This document shows positions 44,650 to 55,499 of a stretch of 64,000 bases of DNA, piece by piece. Every line of letters begins with the position of its first letter. Within the stretch, counting starts at the first letter, position 1. The DNA is from Histoplasma ohiense (lineage: Eukaryota > Ascomycota > Eurotiomycetes > Onygenales > Ajellomycetaceae). The notes beneath the pieces are model-generated. The model was not told the origin of the DNA and ran no database searches. It saw only the letters and a program-made list of their open reading frames with translations. The stretch is from NCBI GenBank assembly GCA_017607445.1, contig JAEVHH010000004.1, positions 248,001 to 312,000 of the forward strand. Direction: 5' to 3'. The position numbers and the translations under genes are program-made.

Positions 44650-47127
44650 TCAGCCTTCAACAGAAGTGGCATTTTGCTCTGATGCTTTCAGAGCGGCATT
44701 TAACTTTGCCTTATTTTTTCCTCGAGTGTAAACACGAGTATCATTCGGATCAAAACCTCCATTTCCCCACAACGCCCATTCATCAGTTTCCCTCATATAA
44801 TCTTCAGGGCGGAATGATATGCCATTGTTCTTCTCTTTTTCCAGCAGTGTGAAAAATTTGTCGTAGTCAATTCTTGTATGCCACCTGTCGTTGACATAGA
44901 ACCGATTTGACGCAAGCAGCACACAGCAGCTATGGTTATGCTCAGCCGCAATGCCGTACCCAAGGCCGCGCCGGGTTAACTCGGCATTCAATGCAACGAC
45001 AAAAGCAACAACTTCCTCGTAGAATGGAACATTCTGCATAGTTAGCCCAGCACTAGCACTCGTGCTTGTTCCGCAAAAGGTTACTCCCTTGACTTCCACA
45101 AAGCAGGGAAGACCCTTTTCTACTAGGTCAGCATATCCAACTGCTTCCTCATCCACATTAAAGCCTTTGACAAGCGTGAGCCTGTAAACAGTCCGCTGGA
45201 GGTATCTCTTTTCTCGTAGTATGTCGAGGCAGCGCTGAAATCTTTCCCAGAAGTCACGATGAAGAGGGCGGTCGATTTTCCGAAGGCTATCGCGGTTGCT
45301 TGCATCGATGGAGACATACAGTTGGGTGACACGATGAAGTGCCGCAAGCTCATCCGGATGTTGCGCATTGCATACAAGGAAGCTAGAAATATGTTCATTG
45401 TGAAGGAGAGCGAGAAATTCGTTGATGTGAGGATAGAATATTGGTTCCCCAACCAAGCTCAAGGCGCAATGTCGGATACGCATGGCTTCAGCAAACCGTT
45501 CAGCTCGAACACCAGGGACACCACGTAACATTTTGATTTTCTTGTAATGTCCCGCTTTTACTCCGTCAAAAATGAGACCTGGGGGATCAACCTTCCAGCG
45601 CCAGGTAGTTCCAACTGGGTTCGTTCCATGGCGCCAACAGAATACACATTTGTTACTGCAAGAGAGCGATGGTGTCGTCTCCATACAAAGATGGGATTTA
45701 ATTCCGTAGAAAGAATTTTTATAACAAGAGCCACGTCCTCGCAAAGCGGACTTGGTCCAGCGGCATATTTTCACCCCCGAATGTGAGCCAACTATTGTAT
45801 ATCCTTGCTTTGTCAGTGCGGTGAAGGTGGGTGACGAGGTGGGCACCATTTCAAGCTGAGGCTGAGACACGGGTTTTGAAGCTTGAGGGTGGGAATGTGT
45901 CGTGAAATCGATAGGCAATAGTTGACGATCAGTGGATGTTCCCTTGCCCTCGGGAATGCCGAACTTAATATCTTCAAGGTCCACAATCTGCTCCTCCTTA
46001 CGCTTGTTCCGACGGCTTTGGCCATTCTCGTCATTTTCTTCACTATCACGAATATCTTCCTCGTCACTCTCAATGGGATCACCGCTTCCAGGGAAACCCT
46101 CGCCCAACCCTCCAGACGATATTAGGTCGAACATAATACCGCTCAACCCGTCACACCAATCATTCAAAACCATTTGGGTGTTGTCTCCCTTCACATCAGC
46201 CATTCCTAACGGATATGCTCGCTTTTTGCCCGTCAACTTGGCCATCCACCTATCTACATCTCTCGCTTGAGAACAGAACCCTTCTTCCTCGGAGGGCCAG
46301 CCCTCACGATCGCCAAAGCCAAAAACAGAATACCCAGCTAGCCCCGACAGGGACGACGTATCGATGCGGAAATCATTATGTGTATCATCCAAGTGCCCCA
46401 GAAACGTATTAATCATCGTATCGATGTTGTAGGTCGGGATCAAAATGCAGTAAAAAAATCGAGTATTCGGAGCTGAGTCTGGCGGTTTTGGAGCGGTGAT
46501 GAAGTAGTCGTCGAGCTCGATATACGACAGATCGTGTAATTGCGGAGTCAAGATGGCGGTTTTACTATGATTCTCTATTAATGCGTGGGTGGCTTTCTGT
46601 AGTCTATGGCAAAATGATTTGGCATATGCTTCAGTAGAGCCAGTCAACGAGACATAAAAGACCATAGGCTGGATGTTAATGTCCCGCGATAGTTCTCCAG
46701 GATTGGTTCTGTTATTGGCGCATCTCTTCACTGGCTTGCTTCCATGGACCCTCTTAGGCCCGTTGGCAGATTGCTTAGCTTGTCTCACCTGGCTTTCAAT
46801 GGAGGACCCTGAATGATCGCTGGTGGGATAAAAGGCAGCTGCTGGGTCATTCTTGGAGGGCGATTCCACTCGACAGGGTTCAGCTTTGTCATTTTGATTC
46901 TGCTTCTCGCTTTGACAGGGAGAAAGAGAGTCAGATAATGGAGTATTGCGTTTATGATATCGTGTGGATAGCCATATGACGATGGAAACCACAGCCGCGA
47001 GAAAGAAGATGGGGATTCGATATCGATGCCACGAAGTGAGAAATCCTGTAAAAATAGTGAGCAACACCACACAGAAATAAATACGTAGATATATAATAAA
47101 TACGCTGTGCAAATATCTGTAAGACAT
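44650..47127 (-). CDS. TYW1: TYW1, tRNA 4-demethylwyosine synthase
   Basis: Radical-SAM enzyme that joins pyruvate-derived carbons to N1-methylguanosine-37 of tRNA-Phe, forming the tricyclic core of wybutosine. One uninterrupted frame of 825 codons. Residues 10-55 hold one or two hydrophobic segments, consistent with ER-surface anchoring reported for eukaryotic TYW1. Residues 155-335 form a flavodoxin-like domain (FYVSLTGSTEAYAKSF; VFGFGD). An acidic linker follows (350-395). The radical-SAM core has the CX3CX2C cluster motif SCSNKCVFCWRHGTNPVG at Cys490, 494 and 497, preceded by GRGSCYKNSFYGIKSH. The first 28 codons are uncertain: an acceptor-like TTTTTACAG lies at about 47,045, so a short upstream exon is possible. 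Confidence 0.95.
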   Translation of the reverse strand: MSYRYLHSVFIIYLRIYFCVVLLTIFTGFLTSWHRYRIPIFFLAAVVSIVIWLSTRYHKRNTPLSDSLSPCQSEKQNQNDKAEPCRVESPSKNDPAAAFYPTSDHSGSSIESQVRQAKQSANGPKRVHGSKPVKRCANNRTNPGELSRDINIQPMVFYVSLTGSTEAYAKSFCHRLQKATHALIENHSKTAILTPQLHDLSYIELDDYFITAPKPPDSAPNTRFFYCILIPTYNIDTMINTFLGHLDDTHNDFRIDTSSLSGLAGYSVFGFGDREGWPSEEEGFCSQARDVDRWMAKLTGKKRAYPLGMADVKGDNTQMVLNDWCDGLSGIMFDLISSGGLGEGFPGSGDPIESDEEDIRDSEENDENGQSRRNKRKEEQIVDLEDIKFGIPEGKGTSTDRQLLPIDFTTHSHPQASKPVSQPQLEMVPTSSPTFTALTKQGYTIVGSHSGVKICRWTKSALRGRGSCYKNSFYGIKSHLCMETTPSLSCSNKCVFCWRHGTNPVGTTWRWKVDPPGLIFDGVKAGHYKKIKMLRGVPGVRAERFAEAMRIRHCALSLVGEPIFYPHINEFLALLHNEHISSFLVCNAQHPDELAALHRVTQLYVSIDASNRDSLRKIDRPLHRDFWERFQRCLDILREKRYLQRTVYRLTLVKGFNVDEEAVGYADLVEKGLPCFVEVKGVTFCGTSTSASAGLTMQNVPFYEEVVAFVVALNAELTRRGLGYGIAAEHNHSCCVLLASNRFYVNDRWHTRIDYDKFFTLLEKEKNNGISFRPEDYMRETDEWALWGNGGFDPNDTRVYTRGKNKAKLNAALKASEQNATSVEG

Positions 47128-48472
47128 CCCCAGCCATTCTGTTATGTGTTCTATCGCCTACTCCGGCCAAACAAGCGGATACAAATTATTTCCCGTCCTG
47201 GAGAAAATGAAGGCGCCCAGGTAAAATTCAGGTATCAATTTCCTTTGACTAGTTATTCAACGAGCTCAACTCAGAAAATCCAAATCAACTGTCAACGGGC
47301 GGGGTTGAAGATATTCCTGATTATATAATATTATTTGGCCCCTTTGCAGTGTTTGGCCTTGTTTGTCTGAAAATTTGTTGAACCGACACAAGCCCTATCC
47401 CACGTGACCCACCACAACATCCATGGATCTAATGGATTGGATCCATTATTGCCGCGAGCCAACTAAGGAGTAGATAGATAAATAACTGTGGGCAGCATGG
47501 TGGTGATTGAAGCTCTTTTGCCCTAGTGGCCTCACATGTAGGACGTCCAACAAAATTTTTAGCCACATGATGTACTGTACAAAACCCTAACTCAGTGCGG
47601 CCCTCCCCAATTGCCTAATATGGAACTCGCTTACGCCTAGCGTGAGGCTAGTGTTTGTTGCGAAAAGTATATAAACGTCCTCCTTCCCGGTCCTCTTCCT
47701 GAAAACCAGTCGACTTTACTTCAAGTAAGCACCCCCTACATTTGTTCAATTCTCCGACCTGCCCTCTACACCCTCTACAATGGCACTGTTGCTAATCCAC
47801 CCATCTACAGAGAATCATTTCTATAGTAAATCGTCCCACCTGATTTTTTCGCATTAGCGACTGAATCCCCAACCTTGCTGATGACCACCATGTCCACAGC
47901 GCCCTAGAGTGAAACCTGTTATACTCTCGTCCGCATCGCTACGGGTTATATGATGCTGGAGGCTTAGGCCACTGTTTCGTATACTTGTCTCGATCAAGGG
48001 AGTGGTGATGATCTTGACCTTGCCCTGGCGTCTTGACTTCGGTCGGCCTGGTTTGGTGGGCACTGTGGAGGTCTGAAAGGTCCTTCGCTATTCTTCCCCC
48101 CTCTGCTGCTTCCCCGATTTTATCTATCGGGGGTTTTCATGTTTATCAGGCCTGTAATTGGCACATTATGTCACCGTATAGGGAAACCATTTGAAATTTG
48201 AATTCAATTTCAGGAAAATTAGTTTCGTCTTGCGCTACTCTGTTCATTCTCGTAAATCTCATAGGGTGCCGTTGACGGTCCATTGCTGAGGTCATGGAGC
48301 AAGAAATTTTTCCTCTTAATTGTACTATGGGGAATTAATCCCAACGACTTACGTTATGTATATTCCTGTGTCGTAATATGTGAATCTCAACTATCCTCCC
48401 GTTGGTACGATAACATCATTTTGTGTCTTATAATACATTTAAAGTACTAGATATGAATGTTGTCGCTTTTCG
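47128..48472. other. Intergenic, TYW1 upstream region to UPF3 3' end
   Basis: 1.3 kb. A plus-strand TATA-like GTATATAAACG at 47668 is followed by a possible donor (TTCAAGTAAGC) and an ATG at 47780 opening only 26 codons; a minus frame of 69 codons lies at 48063-47854. Neither shows a domain. A short segment at 47490-47545 is repeated at 63877-63925. Confidence 0.45.
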
Positions 48473-50287
48473 TCATTTAGAGGTGACGATTTTATTTCCC
48501 CCACCAGAATTGCTACCAGCATTTCCTCCGCCCACTCCGGTTTCCTTAGACCCGCCCTTGCCTCTATTCCCCCGACGAGTCGGTCGTGAAGGCGTTTGCC
48601 CTCCACCACCAGACACAACCCGTGGAGCAGAACCCATGGTAGATTGGCTCGGCCGATTGCTGGCATTCACCCTTGCCTGTGCAACAGCAGCTCCCGATTT
48701 TCTCTCCAGTACTACAACTTGGCTTTGTGCTATCTGGACGGGACTGGCTTGGATAGCCTTGGCCAACCCGCCCGGTTCCGCAAAGTCCACATACCCAAAA
48801 CCTTTCTTCTTGTCTATCTCCACCTTCACGACTTTCCCAAACGTAGCAAAGCCAGCCACAAGAAGTTCCTCAGTCACCCCTTGGGATGGATTAGCATGTT
48901 TCAAAAAGGCTTGTGTAGCGGTAGAATGAGGAGCCGCCTGTGCAGAGGCTGGTGTAGGATTGTGCTTGGATACCGATGATACTGTAGCCGTTGTTGGGGT
49001 CACTGGTCTGTTTGCTGATTTGCTTGTATTACGGCCCGTCACCGCGCTAGGTTGTAGTGCGCCCTTTGCCTGTTTCGCAAGTGCAGGTTTCCTGGTAGAT
49101 TCAGCTTCTTTGCTGGCTTTTGTGGAAGTTCGTTTGCTGCCATCCTCATTCGAATGCACAGGAGCCCCGTCAGCCTCACCTGTTAGTGGTGGTTCTGTGG
49201 TTGCGCTGTTAGCTAGCTTCTCGGCCCTTCTGCGTGGAGCAGCCGGAGCAAGCCCAAGGTCCCGTCGTAGAATTTTTGTGGCGGCACTCATACTTCCTCG
49301 CTCTCGCCTGCGCTCTGGAGCGAGTACTGTCGGGAGTGGCCGTTCTTCCTTTGGCGACAGCGGTTCAATTGCCTTCCGTGGTTTCTTTGACATTTGGTTA
49401 GCAGTCTGTTTGTTAACTACTTTAATGGCTTGCTTGGTAGCCCTCTCGATTTTCGGTCTGTCTCCTGGTGAAGGAGTAGCCTTTTCTGCTCGGCTTAACA
49501 ACTTCCTAGCATGGACCCGTTCCACCTTGGCGTCCTTCCCTTCCCTCGCCTCGCCGCGACTGTGGCGTGAAGGTCTAGCTGGAGAACTAGTCTCCTTGCC
49601 CTTGTTTGCCCTTTTCTCCTTTAAAAATTGGATTAATGGTGTTATTGTTGGTTTCTCCTCTTTTGTATCATCGGCTGCAATATCAGCAACAGATTTGGTG
49701 ACGGGATTGGTTAGGCTCTCAAGGAATGTGATGAAGTCGGAATCCAGGTCTATTGTTCCCTGGCGGCCATCCTTCCGAACCCTACTTCCGGGAACACGGG
49801 GATAAGGGGCATATTCAAGAGAAGGTGGCCCAAGGAGTATAGGATCGCGACTTGTATTCCGTCCATCCTGAAATGTGGATACCCGGACCTTTTCGGATAA
49901 TTCGTCAACTAGCGGTATAGATGTAACACGTAGATATGCCCTCGTAGGTCGAGAAGGCTTTGCCGGGCTAGCATCATGGGTTGTTGTTATTCATTCCATC
50001 CTGTTACCCTTGCTCAGAGGAAGAAAATATAGATAGACACACTCTTTAAAAACCTTTCCTTCCTTGAAGCGAAACCAATCAACTTTACCATTCCCGACCT
50101 TCCACTCATCGCCCAGGACTGCTACAAATTCCTGGGCCGTTAGACCAGGCGGAAGCCTTCGAATAAGTACCTTCAACTGAGGTGCCGCAGGCTTGGGACT
50201 TGGTTTGTTCGATGATCCTCTCTGAGCGGCCGATGGAGAGATAGGTAAAACGCCAGCAGATGATGGTTTGGGAGAATGGGGCGCCAT
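48473..50287 (-). CDS. UPF3: UPF3-like nonsense-mediated mRNA decay factor
   Basis: Smg4/UPF3 family protein linking Upf2 to the exon-junction or terminating-ribosome complex in nonsense-mediated decay. Two exons: 50287-50043 and 49967-48473 (75-bp intron, GTGTGT donor, GCTAG acceptor; the joined codon gives FKDPAKPSRP). About 579 aa. Residues about 25-190 are the Smg4/UPF3 domain (LKVLIRRLPPGLTAQEF, GNGKVDWFRFKEGK, LLGPPSLEYAPYPRVPGSR, GTIDLDSDFITFLESLTNP). A basic low-complexity middle follows, then a C-terminal RRM-like fold (AFLKHANPSQGVTEELLVAG, KKKGFGYVDFAEP) and a Gly-rich tail. The start chosen is the ATG giving MAPHSPKP; an in-frame ATG at 50356 would add 23 residues. Confidence 0.9.
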
Positions 50288-50356
50288 GGTGCACGCTTCA
50301 ATGAAGGATGTGGTCGTGAATATGAGGCCCAAGGTTGTCTCGAAGTGCGATCTCAT

Positions 50357-50984
50357 GAGTGAAGCTAGCCAAGAATAAGTAGGTCACGTGGTTGAGATTG
50401 GTTCCAAGGTTTTGTAGGAAGTGGGATGAGACTTTTCTGGACAAAATTCTGAGCCTTAAAATGGCCAATGAAACAACATCAATCAACACCATTCACATAT
50501 CATATACTCTGTGGGATGGTTAATTTTGTTATTGTTGTGGTCGGAGCTAGCTAACTACTATGTATATAGGGTTCATCGCGTGCGGTGGAGTGGCCGCCTG
50601 GACAACCAGCTGTCTTCTATAAGAAACCTGCATCAAGGTGTCAGCGCTAGGCCGAAGCAGGCAAGCAATGCTAGGCCAGAACAGATAATTTCCCTAAGAG
50701 GTGGCATCGCAGGATCAAGGCGGTATATCAGGTTTGATCTGCCTAAGATACTACGAGCATATAACTAGCAGCTGGTCCAACCTTCTAAGGGCCAGCGAAT
50801 CATTCTGATATAATCTGACCCCTATATTCTACTGCCTTGATATCTGATCCTTCGATCCGAATCCCTTCCAATATATCACCGTATTATCTTAGAGTTCTAA
50901 GGACCTCCCCTAGAAAAGTGGCGAGTCCCTTGACCCGCTGCCTACATCTTCCTCCTTTGAACATCGTCAACAACACTTCATTCA
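50357..50984. other. Intergenic upstream of UPF3, repeat-like
   Basis: A plus frame at 50511-50768 has no recognisable domain and ends in sequence (CAGGTTTGATCTGC) that recurs near 53,952, so I treat it as repeat-derived. Confidence 0.4.
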
Positions 50985-51442
50985 TTCAAGCAGGTCAGTA
51001 GTCAGGTAGCCAGCTAGTAAGCTAATATTGATAGATAGGTGGGTAGCTGCTACTTGGTGATGTTTATTCTCATAGAGATTGATTGGATATTGAGCAGGAA
51101 GGTTGGTTGATAGATAGGGATGTAGATAGGTAGATAGGTAGCTATCTAGCGGGCATTCTATATTCCATTGGCAATTGATCGGATATCACGGACGTCTAAG
51201 TAGTTGCTTGTATATCAGAATGAAGGCAGCTGAGGCATATGTGTATGGCGCGCTAGTCCGTAATAGGCAGCCTAGGGCCAACAAGGTAAGGCAGGTTCAG
51301 GGGCAAGAATATTGTGTATCTGAGCCAATTGCGGCCTAGTGTTGAAGATCAGTCTCCACTGCACACGATCTAAGAAACCCTAATTGAATTTACCCACTGT
51401 AATAAAAACGATTCTAATCAAACTTCGCTTCGCTCCATTTGA
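50985..51442. repeat. Dispersed repeat R3, copy 2
   Basis: Same family as 31441-31650 plus 37733-38055: ATTCATTCAAGCAGGTCAG, ATTGATTGGATATTGAGCAG, GAGCCAATTGCGGCCTAGTG and the ACTTCGCTTCGCTCC end. Internal GATAGATAGG-type units vary between copies. No coding potential. Confidence 0.75.
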
Positions 51443-52906
51443 TGAGCGCAACCATTTACAGACTCTTCTGGCTCTTGACTCTAGCACCGGCGTGGCTTCT
51501 GGTGGGTAGTTAACACTAGTCAATTCTTCAAAGAATTTACAGCAAACCTCATAAATATAGAGTAGGATCGATTTGGCAGTTGATAGAATGATAGTATTGA
51601 ATAGAGAGAGAATTAATCACATACATATGAAGGAGGGTGAGAATGACCAATGACTTCTATTGATATTTGAGGTAATCACACCTTCAACTAGAAGACATGT
51701 TTTGACCTTCTTACCTGCAACTTATGAAGGCAACACAGTAAGATGTATAAGAGACAGTAAGCCTACTAGAGACATCTATCTACATCATGATGGCAAAATT
51801 CAATTAATTGTAGCAATATGAGAGACATTGCATGTATCATAATTGCAAAATAACTTGATCACGGAGACAGCTGAAGACCTCTTTAAAGCATTTAATCCGA
51901 TAACTCTGCTCCAAAACCACTTATCCACTATCATAGAGAACACAGAATCAATAATTAGATTGAAATTTTAAGCATTTGATGGCACTGAAGCACCAAAGGC
52001 CCATAACCTTTTAGAGATAGAAAATTGGTTCATTCTAAATATCTAACGTGTGGTCACATAGCATTCTAGCAAACGATGCCTAGGTAGGGATGCCAACATC
52101 TGCTCCTTTGTTTTCTTTTAAAAAACAATAATTGATGTTACTACGGAGTACAGATCCGTAGATTTACAGAAAAAGAATAATAACATCAATATGTTTTTGT
52201 TCCTAATTCTTAAGGCTTATAACTCTTTACCTAGCTATCCTTGATGCCTGTAAAGTCCCTCTCGCCCGCAATGCTTGTTTCTATATGCGCAACAGCACTA
52301 AAGTTGAACATGCGATCAACTTTGCCGTGGGTGAAAATTTTTCTCACTGAAAATTTGGGTCATTTAAGTGTATGCTCTATCATTGGAACACCGAAGTACA
52401 CACAATTCGTGATCACGGTGCAAAATGTGGCGGAGGACACTGACAACGATGAGGAGGAAATGATATAATAAAGGTTGAGGATAAATTCACAAGATGGCTT
52501 GTTAGTCCCTTCAATTTCATCTCAAGAATTAGATAGCATCTGCTTTTACCTGTTTTCCCTAAATTATCTAAGTTCCTGAGTTCCTGTAGAGTTTGACTCT
52601 GAAACTTGTCAGATCCGCGTTAGACTTTGACCCTGAGCGAAGATTTGAGCGAATTAACAACCTAAATAAATAAAACCCCCGAAGGGGGGCGTTAAACCTT
52701 AATGCTTGCTCTAGGGCTATCTTAAAGTATTTTGCTCAAATAAACTCACTTACCTCCAGTCATAACGTTTAATCCAATAGATAAATATAATATAAAGGAT
52801 GGCATCATATAGTTGATACATTTCGCTTCTCTCCTCCATTATCTTTCTCACTACTTGATGCTCGAACATTGCTTTCTGTTGACTGCTCTGCCAATCTAAA
52901 ATCAAA
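51443..52906. other. Intergenic, relic-rich
   Basis: AT-rich sequence with no recognised gene. A 75-codon plus frame (52241-52468, ending DTDNDEEEMI) is unidentified. A short hairpin CCCCCGAAGGGGGG lies at 52676-52689. The last 150 bp are the likely CTR promoter. Confidence 0.4.
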
Positions 52907-53667
52907 ATGGACATGAAGCAGTCCATGTCAAGCGGGGCACCAATGCCTACTCCCAGTGCTGCTGCTAACATGTCCGGAATGAAAATGGGCAGCAGTATGG
53001 GTGGAATGCACATGGGTGGAATGGGCAATGGTTGCAAGATTTCTGTATGTCCTGGTTGAATATATTTGTTGAACGTCACTGCTGGTTGATCATGATGGGC
53101 CGGGGATTAGACACTAATGGCTATTGCAGATGCTTTGGAACTGGACTGTATTGAATGCCTGTAAGTCCTCCAATTATTATGTGAATACTCATTTCCCTTT
53201 TCTTTTTCCGCCTTCCCTTTCTTTGACACGGCTGTTCTTCAGGTTTCGTTTCATCCCAGTGGAGAATTACCTCCACGGCCATGTTTGTAGGATCATGCAT
53301 TGGTGTCATTCTTCTTGTCATGCTCCTACAATTCCTCCGGCGTGCTAGCTATGAATTTGATAGATACGTTGCTGGGAAAAGCAACTTCTATACTGGACGA
53401 TTGCAACGAGTAATCACAAGCCCAAAGCAAACTTCCCCTGGCCTCGAATCTCCGACCGAGGCCTCAGCCAACGCAATAAAGCGTCCTTTGTCGCGGTCCC
53501 TACTTCAACATACTGCCAAGTCTATGTTGTTCACGATGCAATTCGGACTTGCATATTTCATCATGCTCCTCGCAATGTATTACAATGGGTTTATTTACAT
53601 TTCTATCCTGATTGGGGCTTTCCTCGGCTCATTTGTGTTTACATGGAACACGGATGCAGAAAAGTGA
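52907..53667 (+). CDS. CTR-family copper transporter
   Basis: High-affinity Cu(I) importer of the Ctr family, a trimeric three-pass membrane protein. Exons 52907-53044, 53130-53160 and 53243-53667; introns of 85 and 82 bp with GT..AG ends; 197 aa. The N-terminus is Met-rich (MSGMKMGSSMGGMHMGGMG) as expected for copper capture. CKISMLWNW, the conserved CTR entry motif, is assembled across intron 1, and ACFVSSQW across intron 2. TM1 is about WRITSTAMFVGSCIGVILL, TM2 carries the MXXXM copper motif (SMLFTMQFG), and TM3 has a GXXXG (GAFLGS). The start context ATCAAAATGG is good. It may be CTR2- or CTR3-like; plasma versus vacuolar membrane cannot be decided here. Confidence 0.93.
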
Positions 53668-54860
53668 GCAACTTGAAGACAAAGCTAACCCTAAAGACAT
53701 TATCCGCCCTTCATTGCTCACGGCTGCACAGCTGCTAACAGAACATTTGTTGGAATAGTGACGCTTCCAAGGTGACCGTATGTTGTGGCTAGCATTTACA
53801 TATATAGGGAAACCTCTGCTATGAATGCTATGTCGATCCTCAGTTAGCCATTGATGTGGCCGGCGTTTTAGGGACATTGGGTAGACTCCATAAGATGATT
53901 ATTATGAAGAAAGATACTTTGATCTTAGGGCTGTGAGCCCGTAGGGGATAACAGGTTTGATCTGCTGTAGCCTCACAAGAAACTGGGCGGCAGATGAAAC
54001 ACGATCATAAGTATATATCTAATTGAAGGGCTGTGAATCGGTTAGTGAAGTGCAGGATGTGCTTGCAACGGTTGAATGGGTTCCGAAATCTAATACACTC
54101 ACCACTCTCAGGTCTTTGTTTTCATTACAGTAAGGATTAAGATAGAAGATTGGATTAGACAGTTAGATCATTAGTAAAACCACTGATCAACAAAAGGCAC
54201 AGAGGAGTTGACATTTCATGACTCTATAGTTTTTGAGGTTGATTGAGGTCAAATAGGGTTAACAAATCGAACTGTACATGTGCTGTACATCATATTGTTG
54301 CACCTGTTCAACTCTGAACCATGATGGCATTCAAAGTTTCAACAACACTGAAGGGTTTTCTAGTCAAGCGCTTTTGGACCAAGGACAACTCCGCGAAAGG
54401 GAGCCTCTCAGTTTTGTAAAGCGTCCACATTTTTCTTGGCACAATCTCCCCAACATCACAATCTAACGCCTATGTGCGGATCCTCTCAAAGGTTTTAATT
54501 ACTGCTAATAATCTAATCAGTAATATTGTTATCATTCTCAAGGATCTTCATTCCCAAGCACCTTGAGATTTATGCTATCTTTAGTTAAGCTGTGGTTGCC
54601 ACAAGCATTAACCCTTTAGAACCCAGCCGTAAATCTTGTTAAGACATGGAATGGAAATACTTAATGCCGGTTCCAATATTACAACTTAAATTCTTAACCA
54701 GTGCCAATCAAAGCATTTGAAAGGGTCCTTTGTGCAGATTAAAAAGAATATCCTTCTGCTCCGCACAAGCCAGAGCTCTTCTATCCAGTTCGTACTGGTG
54801 AAGTTTTTAATTCTAATACCAAGTTATAGGAAAGCTTGGATATGACTTCCTATGCACCTT
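53668..54860. other. Intergenic, CTR to mariner relic
   Basis: No gene recognised. The short frames (53877-53629 minus, 54278-54466 plus) overlap CTR or lack domains. Contains the CAGGTTTGATCTGC repeat near 53,950. Confidence 0.4.
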
Positions 54861-55354
54861 CAGTGGGGGGCATTAAGTTTGAAACCCCCAGTCGCTGAGA
54901 TTGCACTAAACCACATAACGTTAATATTTCTATTGCTGCTTTTCATCATCACTAACTAATATTTTGTATACCATCCTTCTGCTTCTAAACTGCCTTCACT
55001 CGATGAGGCATTGTAACAGAAAGATTACATAGAATACTATCATCAATTGCCTTCCATGCCTTCTTAGCTGTTTCTATTAATTCTCTTCTTGTAGCTTCTG
55101 TATTTGCTGCATATTTCAGCTCTGGATGCAGCTGATAGATCTTCTGCTTCAACAATGCCCAAAGATTCTCTATAGGATTCAAATCAGGAGAATATGGAGG
55201 GCCAAGGCATGATCTCTATATTGCTCAATAAAGTGGGCAGATGTGAAAAAGGGGTAAATTGTAGGGTAAAAGCAGCATTCTAACATAACTGGGTTTGGGT
55301 TAGTGATATCTTGGCATCACAGGGGGGGGGTTTCAAACTTATTGCCGGAGACTG
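54861..55354 (-). mobile_element. Tc1/mariner deletion derivative
   Basis: 494 bp. The 29-30-bp terminal inverted repeats are CAGTGGGGGGCATTAAGTTT... on the left and CAGTCTCCGGCAATAAGTTT... on the complement of the right end; both continue GAAACCCCC. A TA follows the right end (55355-55356). It retains only the C-terminal 65 codons of a DDE transposase (55182-54985), so it cannot move itself. Confidence 0.85.
54985..55182 (-). pseudogene. Tc1/mariner transposase C-terminal fragment
   Basis: MNPIENLWALLKQKIYQ is the conserved NPIEN-W motif around the last acidic catalytic residue of Tc1-type DDE transposases. ELIETAKKAWKAIDDSIL and SVTMPHRVKAV follow, as at family C-termini. The DNA-binding and first catalytic parts are missing. 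Confidence 0.9.
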
Positions 55355-55499
55355 TATTTCTTCAACTTTTCTGCCCATCTAATCTCCCTTTCATAGTATC
55401 ATCATATTTCAAGCATCGCTGCATGAAACCAGTTAGCAGCCATTAGATCTTATAAACTACAATTCCCTCGCGACAGAATCGTCAGCTACACGTGATGGG

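Noticed and set aside
47668..47860. Small spliced gene with TATA box on the plus strand
   Set aside because: The longest frame after the putative intron is 26 codons and no downstream exon was evident.
48960..49805. 281-codon plus-strand frame opposite UPF3
   Set aside because: Shadow of the UPF3 exon; no domain on this strand.
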